NCBI GenBank assembly: GCA_019136395.1
Contig: JAGVUH010000163.1
Coordinates: forward strand, 1 to 24,837
Reading direction: 5' to 3'
DNA from: Gammaproteobacteria bacterium
GTDB lineage: Bacteria > Pseudomonadota > Gammaproteobacteria > Chromatiales > Chromatiaceae
DNA length: 24,837 nt
Within the stretch, counting starts at the first letter, position 1. Every line of letters starts with the position of its first letter. The notes beneath the pieces are model-generated. The model searched no databases. It worked only from the letters and a program-made list of their open reading frames with translations, and had not been told where the DNA came from. The position numbers and the translations under genes are program-made. Below, one piece after another: positions 15,292-23,172 of the stretch.

Positions 15292-15677
15292 TCGTCCTGG
15301 ATACGCATATTTGGCTACGGTGGATTCAGATGGATCACACCCGTTTGAAGCCGCACTGGCACGAGAAGATTGCCGCCTCCGCGCAGGTGGGGGTTTCTGC
15401 CATTTCCTGTTTTGAAGTCGCCTGGCTCGTGCAACATGAGCGTGTTCAGCTCTCTGAACCTCTGGATAGCTGGTTCGAAAAAGCGCTGGCGGGATCGAAT
15501 ATCGATCTTCTGCCCATCACACCACAGATTGCCCGTATCGCCGTGCAGCTCCCTGAGCATCATCGGGATCCCCAAGATCGTCTGATCATTGCCACTACCT
15601 TGGCGCATGATGCCCTGCTGATCTCGGCTGATGAAAAATTCCCGCTATACAGCGAGCTTGTTGGGCGATTGCTTTGA
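15288..15677 (+). CDS. PIN-domain ribonuclease toxin (VapC-type), second copy
   Basis: This is a 129-residue PIN protein starting at ATG 15288, which gives the canonical N terminus MIVLDTHIWLRW with D5. Further acidic residues are E43 (SCFEVAWL), D94/D97 (HHRDPQDRLIIATTLAHD) and D115 (LISADEKF), so it appears intact. The HRDPxDRLIIATA-type signature separates it from the first PIN toxin of the operon, so the two were acquired independently and did not arise by local duplication. It lies between the second pglX half and pglZ, 46 bases before the pglZ start. Confidence 0.9.
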   Translation: MIVLDTHIWLRWIQMDHTRLKPHWHEKIAASAQVGVSAISCFEVAWLVQHERVQLSEPLDSWFEKALAGSNIDLLPITPQIARIAVQLPEHHRDPQDRLIIATTLAHDALLISADEKFPLYSELVGRLL

Positions 15678-15723
15678 TCAATGAAGCCATGATCCTGAAA
15701 CCCGCAACGCCAGGGATAACCCT

Positions 15724-18261
15724 GTGAGCATCGCCGAATTCATCCGTGAAAGCGTCCTGCGCCCGCGCCTGAAACAGGCCGGTTGCCTGGTGGTTTACGA
15801 CCCCGACCAGCGCTTTCGCGAGCAATGCTGCGACCTGGCCGGCGACAAGGTCCGGGTGGTGGATGCCTCCGTCAGCAGCATTGAAAGCCGCGAGGCCGCG
15901 CTGCTGGCCCTGCGCGAGGTGGGACAGCCCCAATCCCCCCTGGAGGGGGTCCTGATCTATGTCCCGGCCAAGCGCCCCGAAACCGACGAGCAGAAGCAGG
16001 TCGATCCCTTCGCCCTCTATTCCGAATGCGGCGCGGTCTTCCCCTGCGACGATGGCGATGATTACTTGAGCCTGTGCCTGCGCGCCCGACCGGACCACGC
16101 CACCGCGATCCGCCAGGTCTTTGCCCGCGCTCCCGCCGGGCCGAGCTTCGCCGTCATCGACGCCATCGGCGGAGGCGTGAGCTGGCCCCAACTCCGGGCG
16201 ACGCTGCGGGTGGAATCAGCCCGCGAAATCCTCGCCGCGCTGCTGGCGCCCAACACTATCCAGACCAAGGCGCTCAAGGAGCAGGAGGACTGGACCCAGG
16301 AGGCGCGCGACTTCCTCCGCGCCACCCTGGGCCTGAGCCTGAAGACCCGCGGCAAGACCTGGTCCGCCCTGGCGGACGAACTGTGGCGCTATGTGCTGTT
16401 CAGCGAATTTGTGTTCGATCTGCCCACCGCCTTGCCCGACACCCTGCAGGGCGTGCCGCATGCCCACCTAGAGGCCCGGCCGATCATCGAGGATGTCTGC
16501 GACCGGCTGCGCGGCGACCCGAAAACCAGCGCCACCTACATCGAACGGGCCGAGGCCATTGAGGCGGAACTCAACCTGAGCGATCTCTGCGGCGCCATCG
16601 ACGACCTGGGCGAGCGCGACACCTTCCCCTTCGAGGAGCGGACCTTCCTGCGCGCCGCCATCCAGGGCATCGCCAGCGGCGACACCGACGCCACCCGCCG
16701 CGTCCTGACCCGGCAACAAAACTCCGTGTGGCTAGGCAAGGGCGAAAGCCAGGCGCAGTGGGACCTGATCCGCGCCGGCCTGAGCCTGGTCGAGGCCTGC
16801 GAGGACTCTGAGCGCCAGTTGCCGGCCCACGGCCGCTCCCAGGCCGAGCTGCTCGATTTCTACCTGGGTAGCCTGCGCGAGGCCGACCGACTGCAACGCG
16901 AGTTCGAGCAGGCCGCGGGGGACTTCCTCGACCCATTCGGCCTGCTGCGGGACGTGATCGACCAGGCCCGGGCGCGCTATCGCCGCCTGGCGGAGAAGGT
17001 GCAAGGCCTGTTCGTGAGGCACCTTGAGCTGGCGGGCTGGCCGCCCGCCGGGCGCCTGGCCAACGCCGAGGCCTTCGATGGCCTGGTGGCGGACCGCCTC
17101 AAGGAGCGTGGCTACCGGGTGGCCTACCTGCTGGTGGACGCCCTGCGCTACGAGCTGGGCGTGGCCCTGGAGAAGCTGCTGGCGGAGGATGGACCCGTCG
17201 AGCTGCGCGCCGCCTACGCGCAACTGCCGACCATCACCCCGGTGGGCATGGCCAGTCTGCTGCCCGGTGCCCGGGCCGGCCTGACCCTGGCGCTGGAGAA
17301 CGACGCCCTCGTGCCCAAGCTGGCGGGGGTGCCCATGAACAACGTCACCCAGCGCCTGAACGTTCTGGCCCAGCGTTATGGTGACCGCTTCGCCGAGCGG
17401 CCGCTCAACGACTTCGTGCGCGGCACGCCCCGCCTCGCGCCGACCGTCGACCTGCTGGTCCTGCGCTCCACCGAGATCGACAGCCAGCTCGAAAGCAACC
17501 CGGAGACGACCCTCGGCCTGATCCCCGGCACCCTCAAGCTGATCCGCGTGGCGCTGCACAAGCTGCGCGGCCTGGGCTTCCAGGAGGCGGTCATCGTCAC
17601 CGATCACGGCTTCTTCCTCAACACCCAGGCCGAGGCGGGGGATGTCTGCGTCAAGCCCCAAGGCACCTGGCCGGTGAACGCCCACGACCGCCTGCTGCTG
17701 GGGGCCGGCACGGGCGATAGTCATAGCCTGGTGGTCAGCGCGGACAAGGTCGGCATCCGGGGCGATTTCGCCCAGGTGGCCATGCCCCGCAGCATGGCCC
17801 CCTACCGCGCCGGCCATCTGTATTTCCACGGCGGGGCCTCCCTGGCGGAGGCGGTGGTGCCGGTGCTGGTGGCGCGCCTGGATACCCGTTCCCCCGCCGA
17901 GGCGCGCAAGGTGCTGGTCGAGCTGAGCTACAAGCAGGGGGCCAAGCGGATCACCACCCGCCTGCCGGTCATCGAGGTGGCGCTGATCGCCGACGACATC
18001 TTCGCCCAGGACCTGAGCCTGGAGATCCTGCTGGAGGCCCAGGACGGCAAGGGCCAGGTGGTTGGCGAACCGCGCCCCGGTGGCGAGGTGAACCCCGCCA
18101 CCCGGACGCTGACCCTGCTGCCCGGCCAGCGCAAGCGCATCGCCCTGCGCATGGACGATGAGTTCCGCGGCAAGTTTCGCGTCCTGGCGCTCAACCCCAC
18201 GACCCTGGCCCTGGCGTCCAAGGGCAGTGAACTGGCCCTCGAAACCGATTACACGGAGTGA
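15724..18261 (+). CDS. pglZ: PglZ, alkaline-phosphatase-like BREX protein
   Basis: This is an 845-residue protein from GTG 15724, with AGGGAT 6 bases upstream as ribosome site. The N-terminal VVYDPDQRF and the central region match PglZ of type-1-like systems. The alkaline-phosphatase-superfamily core shows LLVDALRYELG (470-479), where D472 is a likely metal ligand, and VIVTDHGFF (623-631), with D627 and H628 as the second metal site. PglZ proteins bind metal and have nuclease or phosphodiesterase-like activity reported in some systems. They are needed for exclusion. The C-terminal 150 residues form a beta-rich domain. The gene ends in a GTGA that would allow a near-coupled brxL start. Confidence 0.93.
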   Translation: MSIAEFIRESVLRPRLKQAGCLVVYDPDQRFREQCCDLAGDKVRVVDASVSSIESREAALLALREVGQPQSPLEGVLIYVPAKRPETDEQKQVDPFALYSECGAVFPCDDGDDYLSLCLRARPDHATAIRQVFARAPAGPSFAVIDAIGGGVSWPQLRATLRVESAREILAALLAPNTIQTKALKEQEDWTQEARDFLRATLGLSLKTRGKTWSALADELWRYVLFSEFVFDLPTALPDTLQGVPHAHLEARPIIEDVCDRLRGDPKTSATYIERAEAIEAELNLSDLCGAIDDLGERDTFPFEERTFLRAAIQGIASGDTDATRRVLTRQQNSVWLGKGESQAQWDLIRAGLSLVEACEDSERQLPAHGRSQAELLDFYLGSLREADRLQREFEQAAGDFLDPFGLLRDVIDQARARYRRLAEKVQGLFVRHLELAGWPPAGRLANAEAFDGLVADRLKERGYRVAYLLVDALRYELGVALEKLLAEDGPVELRAAYAQLPTITPVGMASLLPGARAGLTLALENDALVPKLAGVPMNNVTQRLNVLAQRYGDRFAERPLNDFVRGTPRLAPTVDLLVLRSTEIDSQLESNPETTLGLIPGTLKLIRVALHKLRGLGFQEAVIVTDHGFFLNTQAEAGDVCVKPQGTWPVNAHDRLLLGAGTGDSHSLVVSADKVGIRGDFAQVAMPRSMAPYRAGHLYFHGGASLAEAVVPVLVARLDTRSPAEARKVLVELSYKQGAKRITTRLPVIEVALIADDIFAQDLSLEILLEAQDGKGQVVGEPRPGGEVNPATRTLTLLPGQRKRIALRMDDEFRGKFRVLALNPTTLALASKGSELALETDYTE

Positions 18262-18266
18262 GCCCG

Positions 18267-20495
18267 ATGGACGCCCTCGACCAGAAACTGAACGACACCT
18301 TCGACGGCAAGGTGCTACGCAAGGACCTGCTGCACCGGATCAAGAAGGGCACCAACGTCCCGACCTTCGTCCTGGAGTTTCTGCTCGCCAAGTTCTGCGC
18401 CAGCAATGACCAGGCGGAGTTGGACGCCGGCATGGAGGCCGTGTTGTCCACCCTTCAGGAAAACTATGTCCGCCCCGACGAGGCCAATGCCGCCCAGTCC
18501 AAGGTAGCGACCAAGGGCCGGCATCGCTTCATCGACAAGGTCCATGTGCGCTACGTGGAGAAGGAGAAGCGCCACTGGGCGGCGCTGGAGAACTTCAACT
18601 CCCAACGCATCGCCATTGGCGAAAAGTTCTACCGCGACAACGACCGCCTGCTGGAGGGCGGGATCTGGGCCGAGGTGACCCTGGCGCACAATGACAGCGA
18701 GGAGGACGACTACGCCTTTTCCATCGAGGACCTGCGCCCGATCCAACTGACCCGCTTTGACTTCGCGCGCTACACCGCCGGCCGGGCGGCCTTCACCCGG
18801 GACGAGTGGCTGGCGGTGGTGTTACGCTCGGTGGGGCTGGAACCGGACAAGCTCACACCCCGGGTGCGGCTGCATTTCATCGCCCGCCTGGCGGCGCTGG
18901 TGGAGGCCAACTACAACGTCATCGAACTGGGGCCCCGCGGCACCGGCAAGTCCTACTTCTTCAGTGAATTCTCCCCCTACGCCACCCTGATCTCCGGCGG
19001 GCAGGCCACCAAGGCCACGCTCTTCTACAACAATCAGCGCCGCAAGGTGGGCCTGGTGGGCTTTTGGGACACCGTCGCCTTCGACGAGGTGGGTGGCATC
19101 AAGGTCCGCGATCCGGACACCATCCAGATCATGAAGGACTTCATGGCCAACGGCCGCTTCTCCCGCGGGGCCGAGGTCATTGCCGATGCCAGCCTGAGCT
19201 TCGTCGGCAACATCGACGTCTCGGTGCAGCAGGTGGTCAATTCCCACGAGCACGACCTGTTCCAACCCCTGCCCCCCGAGTTCGACCTGGCGGTGATGGA
19301 CCGCTTCGCCGCCTATTTCCCCGGCTGGGAGATGCCCAAGAACAGCAGCGACTTCCTGACCACGCGCTACGGCTTCATCACCGACTACCTGGCCGAGGCC
19401 TTCCACCACCAGTTCCAGCACACCAACCGCTACGAGGAAGTGAGCAAGCGCCTGCGCCTTGGCGCGGCCGTCGAGGGCCGGGACGAAAAGGGCATCAAGA
19501 AGACCGTCTGCGCCTTCCTCAAGATCCTCCACCCCCAGGGACCGCCCAGCGACGCCGAGTTCGAGGAATATGTCGCCTACGCCCTGGAGTGCCGCCGGCG
19601 CGTCAAGGAACAGATGAACAAGCGCAAACCGGATGACGAGTTCGCGCGCATCAATCTGTCCTACTTCACCGCCAGCGGCGAGGAGGTGGTGGTCTATTGT
19701 CCGGAGTCAAAGGATGCCGCCGCGACCCAGGAGCCGAGGCGGCGGCGGTTGCAGCCGGAGGTGGCCCAACCCGGCGGGGGACATGAAGCAGCAACCGCCC
19801 TGTCGCCTGTCGCACCCCCGGCCGCATCCGCGTTGGCAACTCAGGACAGGTCCGATGTCTCATCCCCGGCCGCGCCGCAGGAGCCGCGGGCGACTACCGG
19901 TGGCGGAGAATCCGCGGTGCCCCCGCAAGCAACGGACGTTGCTGGGGCGCCCGCGGGGGCCCCTTCCTCGCTTGCTCCGGCGCCAACTACCGCAGCCCCC
20001 CCGGCCGTTGTACCTCCACCGGCGGCGCCCAAGGAACAACACTTCACCATCCTCTATGGCGATACCGGCTACAGCTACGAGTCGATCCTCGGCCCCTACC
20101 TGGCGGGCGTGCAGACGGTCGTTATCGAGGACCCCTACATCCGGTTGCCACACCAGATTCAGAACTTCGTCCGCTTCTGCGAAACGGTGCTCAAGCCCGG
20201 CAGCGTCAGGAAGATCAGCCTGATCACCGGCTACGACGATAAGACCCAGGTGGTCGACATGGCTGAAAAGCTTGACGAGCTCAAGCAGAGCCTGCTGGAG
20301 CTGGATGTCGAACTGGAGGTGCAACTGAATCCCAACCTCCATGACCGTGAAATTCGCCTCGACACCGGCTGGATCATCAAGATCGGTCGCGGCCTGGACT
20401 TCTACCAGAAGCCGGGCAGTTGGTTCGAAGTGGGGGCAAACGACCTGAGTATGCGCAAGTGCCTGGAGACCAAAGTCGATATCTTTCGGGCCTGA
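18267..20495 (+). CDS. brxL: BrxL AAA+ protein with Lon-like domain replaced by a MITD1-C-like domain
   Basis: This is a 742-residue protein. ATG 18267 is chosen for GGAG at 18255-18258; a GTG at 18258 overlaps the pglZ stop. The N-terminal domain (about 1-190, MDALDQKLNDTFDGKVLRKDL) and AAA+ domain are typical BrxL: Walker A G222-P-R-G-T-G-K228-S229, Walker B FDE (272-274), and later LAVMDRFAAYFPGWEMPK. The usual C-terminal Lon/S16-like domain is absent after VNLSYF-type residues near 470. Residues about 481-590 are Ala/Pro-rich linker. Residues 592-742 match the C-terminal domain of human MITD1: ILYGDTGYSYESIL, EDPYIRLPHQIQNFVRFCE (621-639), HDREIR (692-697), WIIKIGRGLDFYQKP and LETKVDIF. 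That domain has a phospholipase-D fold and binds membranes in eukaryotes. BrxL in type 1 BREX is a DNA-binding AAA+ ring. Confidence 0.9.
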   Translation: MDALDQKLNDTFDGKVLRKDLLHRIKKGTNVPTFVLEFLLAKFCASNDQAELDAGMEAVLSTLQENYVRPDEANAAQSKVATKGRHRFIDKVHVRYVEKEKRHWAALENFNSQRIAIGEKFYRDNDRLLEGGIWAEVTLAHNDSEEDDYAFSIEDLRPIQLTRFDFARYTAGRAAFTRDEWLAVVLRSVGLEPDKLTPRVRLHFIARLAALVEANYNVIELGPRGTGKSYFFSEFSPYATLISGGQATKATLFYNNQRRKVGLVGFWDTVAFDEVGGIKVRDPDTIQIMKDFMANGRFSRGAEVIADASLSFVGNIDVSVQQVVNSHEHDLFQPLPPEFDLAVMDRFAAYFPGWEMPKNSSDFLTTRYGFITDYLAEAFHHQFQHTNRYEEVSKRLRLGAAVEGRDEKGIKKTVCAFLKILHPQGPPSDAEFEEYVAYALECRRRVKEQMNKRKPDDEFARINLSYFTASGEEVVVYCPESKDAAATQEPRRRRLQPEVAQPGGGHEAATALSPVAPPAASALATQDRSDVSSPAAPQEPRATTGGGESAVPPQATDVAGAPAGAPSSLAPAPTTAAPPAVVPPPAAPKEQHFTILYGDTGYSYESILGPYLAGVQTVVIEDPYIRLPHQIQNFVRFCETVLKPGSVRKISLITGYDDKTQVVDMAEKLDELKQSLLELDVELEVQLNPNLHDREIRLDTGWIIKIGRGLDFYQKPGSWFEVGANDLSMRKCLETKVDIFRA

Positions 20496-20802
20496 GATTG
20501 ATCCCCTGCGTGCCGTCTGTTGCAGACACTTAATGCCTATGAGTAGGGGCACACTCCGGCAGCCAACACCCCGCCCTCCAGGGCTTAGCCGGTTTCTAGC
20601 CGCGGATCAGGTCCTAAGCCGCGGCCGGCCCACCCGCCTTGGCGCGCGCGTAAGCGTCGCTATCCATAATGATAGGCTCCCCGGTACAGGTGTTGACTAG
20701 CGCCTAGCGTACTCCGTGCCCCGGCCGAAATTACCCACTCTATTGGTAAATGGCTACCGGTGAAGACCCATCTTTAGCCACCCGACCGCTACGCTTACGC
20801 GG
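20496..20802. other. Intergenic gap between the BREX operon and the minus-strand flank
   Basis: The gap holds no intact gene. CCGCGG occurs twice (near 20600 and 20620) in a GC-rich stretch. A decayed minus-strand frame covers 20614-20733. No clear terminator with a T-tract follows brxL, so the end of the operon transcript cannot be placed. Confidence 0.5.
20614..20733 (-). pseudogene. Remnant of a small minus-strand gene
   Basis: The minus-strand frame reads FRPGHGVR, a TAG (at 20704-20706), then ALVNTCTGEPIIMDSDAYARAKAGG and a final TAG at 20614-20616. The same protein-like frame continues across the first TAG, which fits a Trp codon changed to stop. I do not recognise the family. The piece looks like the C-terminal end of a longer protein that is gone. 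Confidence 0.28.
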
Positions 20803-21234
20803 CTATTGTTTCTTCACCCACGTCGCACAGGCGGCCACCGTGTGCGGACTGCTTTGGGTATAGCATTTCTCCATCCGGTCTTTGCCCACCAACTTGAAGG
20901 TGTGTTGACCTTCATGAGCCGCCATCACGCCGGACTGAAGATCGGGGGATAAGACACCCACCACAACTTCGGACGCACTCGGCGTAGAGAATTTCCCTGC
21001 AAATCTGCGCCCCTGTTGTTGATCGATGGTCAGCGTAAAGGGATCGGGACCCTGCGAAAAAAACAGCGTGTCCTGGTTGGATTCGGGATGATGTTCTGAC
21101 TGACCGTAAACCACCGAATCATCCGTCGAAGTGGTCACCCAGGTACCCTTCATATCTGGCACTGTCTCCGCCGCGCCATACGCTGGCATCAGCACCGCAG
21201 TGGCCATGATTGCGATAGCGGTTGGTAATTTCAT
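20803..21234 (-). CDS. Exported protein of unknown function
   Basis: This is a 143-residue protein with a clear Sec signal peptide: MKLPTAIAIMATAVLMPAYGA, cleavage probably after AYGA or AYGAA. The mature part has MKGTWVTTS near the start and DPFTLTIDQQQGRRFAGKF, suggesting a small beta-barrel-like periplasmic domain. Two Cys (in KCYTQ and AACATW) could form a disulfide. The ribosome site AGAGAAG lies just upstream of the ATG. I do not recognise a named family. It lies downstream of another exported protein on the same strand, separated by 100 bases with a possible terminator, so the two may be separate units. Confidence 0.7.
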   Translation of the reverse strand: MKLPTAIAIMATAVLMPAYGAAETVPDMKGTWVTTSTDDSVVYGQSEHHPESNQDTLFFSQGPDPFTLTIDQQQGRRFAGKFSTPSASEVVVGVLSPDLQSGVMAAHEGQHTFKLVGKDRMEKCYTQSSPHTVAACATWVKKQ

Positions 21235-21287
21235 CGTCTTCTCTGTATACCAAGGGTTAAGGGATGAGGTTATCCACGGAGGCTGGG

Positions 21288-21315
21288 AAAAAGTGGCTCA
21301 CCGGCCTCCCGGTGA
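21288..21315 (-). terminator. Possible intrinsic terminator of the 471-residue exported protein gene
   Basis: A perfect 7-bp stem TCACCGG (21298-21304) / CCGGTGA (21309-21315) with a 4-base loop is followed, on the minus strand, by GCCAC and TTTTT. The T-tract is five bases from the stem, which is weaker than a classical terminator. It lies about 20 bases after the stop of the minus-strand gene. Confidence 0.42.
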
Positions 21316-21334
21316 CGTACCTAGAGCGATAGGC

Positions 21335-22750
21335 TCATTCCGGCCCGTCATGAAGGGGATCGTTAAAAGATCCACGCAACTCCCCTGGCCGGTAATAGTC
21401 CTTATCGCCTGGACGGTGACCCGGTGGGTCAAGTGGCCCCCAGGGGATGAAAGGGCCAGGAGCGGCATGGACATATTCGATATTGGAGAGTCCACCCCGA
21501 CCCTGGGCGTTATGGCTTTGCACCGCGACAAAATAAGCACTTCCCGGCGGCAAGGTGACCGCTAAGGCGTGGCGGTTCCCGACCTCGATGCGGTGGGTGA
21601 AGGGTGGCGCAAAGGGCTTGCCTTGCTCCGTTGGGGAATACAAAACGGTATAGCCTGTGGCCCCGGGGGAGCGGCTCCAGGCTAGCCGTACGCGGCGAAA
21701 CAGCGTATTGACCGTCAGGCGCGGGGCCGCCGGACCGCAACGAAAATATTGTGCCCACTGTTCGGTGTCGTCTGCCGTGAAGCCCCGCTCGATTCTGACC
21801 GGGGCATGTTTTAAATCAGGATCGATCCGCAGGATGAATTCGCTCAAGCCGACGTGATGGTCGGGGTTACCCCAATCGTAGGTATAGCCCAATCTGGTCC
21901 AGGGAAAGCCCCAGGTGCTGATATCACCCTCCATGCGGTATTGGGTCTTGGCCAAGACCATGTACCAGTCGCGGAAGGTGACGGCCTGTGGTGTCCAGGC
22001 GTTATTCAGGAACAGCGCCTTCGGGTCGAAGGTCAGAAAATGATTGCGGTCACTGGGAAAACTCCAGGTAGCGGGATCTGCCACGCGATAGGCCAGCTCT
22101 GCCGTATGGTCACTGATCTCGGGATCGGGGGCGGGACGGAACAGATAGCGTGGATCGACCCACATCTCGACAATGGCGGAATATTCCAGTGCGGGATTAA
22201 GTCCGATCACCTCCACCAGTCGCTGGCTGGTCGGCGGGCAACTTTTGCCGATGAAGTGGTTGCTGAGTTCAGGGACGACCGTCACCCAGAGACCGACCTG
22301 AAGCTGGTAATCCTGGCCGATGAAGGATCGGTAGTACTTGTCGAAGGTCTCGCGGCTCATCACGGCCGCGACCAGGATGCGCGGGTGATCGGCAGATTCA
22401 GGATTGTCCTCCCAGGCCAGGTCATCCCCGTGGAGCTTGCGGTAGTTGGTCGCATCGGGATCAGGGACCACCGCGATCAGATCCTGAACGACCTCGCTTT
22501 GCTCCGTTTCCAGGGTGTCCGCCAACGCCCGCCGATAGCGTTCAATATCCTCGGGCTGAACTGCAACCGTGGTCTGTGGACTGGCTTTGTTGAGGAGAGC
22601 GTCGGCCGCGATCCGCGCTTCCGCCTGAGCGGTCAAGCCGCCGCGGGAGGGCTCGGCTAACGAGACTCCAGATACCACTACCAGGAGCGTGGTCAGCAGT
22701 AACCCGGACCGGAAAGCAGCTTTCAGGAACTCAGTCTGCGTGGTCTTCAT
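21335..22750 (-). CDS. Exported protein of unknown function with a fibronectin type III-like domain
   Basis: This is a 471-residue protein. The start at 22750 is chosen because it opens a standard signal peptide, MKTTQTEFLKAAFRSGLLLTTLLVVVSGVSLA followed by EPS; a frame extending to 22831 would add a non-signal leader. The main domain (about 60-330) is not recognised; it contains Trp- and Tyr-rich stretches such as FRDWYMVLAKTQYRMEGDISTWGFPWTRLGYTYDW. Residues about 345-430 look like one fibronectin type III repeat: VRLAWSRSPGATGYTVLYSP, then LPPGSAYFVAVQSHNAQGRGGLSN. The protein is probably periplasmic or secreted. No lipobox or membrane anchor is seen. No link to the BREX genes is evident. 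Confidence 0.75.
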   Translation of the reverse strand: MKTTQTEFLKAAFRSGLLLTTLLVVVSGVSLAEPSRGGLTAQAEARIAADALLNKASPQTTVAVQPEDIERYRRALADTLETEQSEVVQDLIAVVPDPDATNYRKLHGDDLAWEDNPESADHPRILVAAVMSRETFDKYYRSFIGQDYQLQVGLWVTVVPELSNHFIGKSCPPTSQRLVEVIGLNPALEYSAIVEMWVDPRYLFRPAPDPEISDHTAELAYRVADPATWSFPSDRNHFLTFDPKALFLNNAWTPQAVTFRDWYMVLAKTQYRMEGDISTWGFPWTRLGYTYDWGNPDHHVGLSEFILRIDPDLKHAPVRIERGFTADDTEQWAQYFRCGPAAPRLTVNTLFRRVRLAWSRSPGATGYTVLYSPTEQGKPFAPPFTHRIEVGNRHALAVTLPPGSAYFVAVQSHNAQGRGGLSNIEYVHAAPGPFIPWGPLDPPGHRPGDKDYYRPGELRGSFNDPLHDGPE

Positions 22751-23172
22751 GTTCAGCGGCTCATGCTTGCGCGATGTTGGCCCTGCTAGCGCGAGGGCGG
22801 GGAGCCTCTCAGGGACTCTCGAGCGGACCACCGTGAGACTGTCCGCGGCGCAGGTGGAGGCTTCATCCGCGACCGCCTAAAAAGCCCGCCCTGACCATCC
22901 TGGTCCTCCGAAATTTTGAAGATGGATCATCTGGGCGCGCCCGGTGGAAAATCCTAGCTTACTTGCGCAGGCTACGAAAAGGCCATTTTGCGAAACAAAG
23001 CCATTGTTTCCCAGAGGCGCGTTGCATCATCCCCTTCAGTATCCGCCTGAAGTAGCTGCGTTTTCGGGAGGTGAAGCGGGTAAGGGAGCTGAGGGATCCG
23101 GAAGCGTTGAAGTGCTGGCAGGGCCCCAGCTTTCATGAGACCCGGAAGCGCCCTCGCTTATTGCCGTTCCAC
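22751..23172. other. Intergenic gap before mutS end; nothing supported
   Basis: No gene or RNA is supported. CCGGAAGCG occurs twice (near 23098 and 23142). A small stem GACCA/TGGTC lies near 22893-22905; on the minus strand it is followed after nine bases by TTTTT, too distant for a confident terminator. The promoter of the minus-strand exported protein should lie here, but no clear boxes were found. Confidence 0.4.

Noticed and set aside
20768..20785. Possible attR-like copy of the tRNA-Met 3' end (TAGCCACC)
   Set aside because: Only 8 bases are shared with the tRNA end, which is expected by chance in this length of GC-rich DNA, and there is no integrase gene.
21854..22660. A 268-codon plus-strand frame opposite the exported fibronectin-type protein
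   Set aside because: The minus-strand frame has a signal peptide and a fibronectin-like domain; the plus frame lacks motifs.
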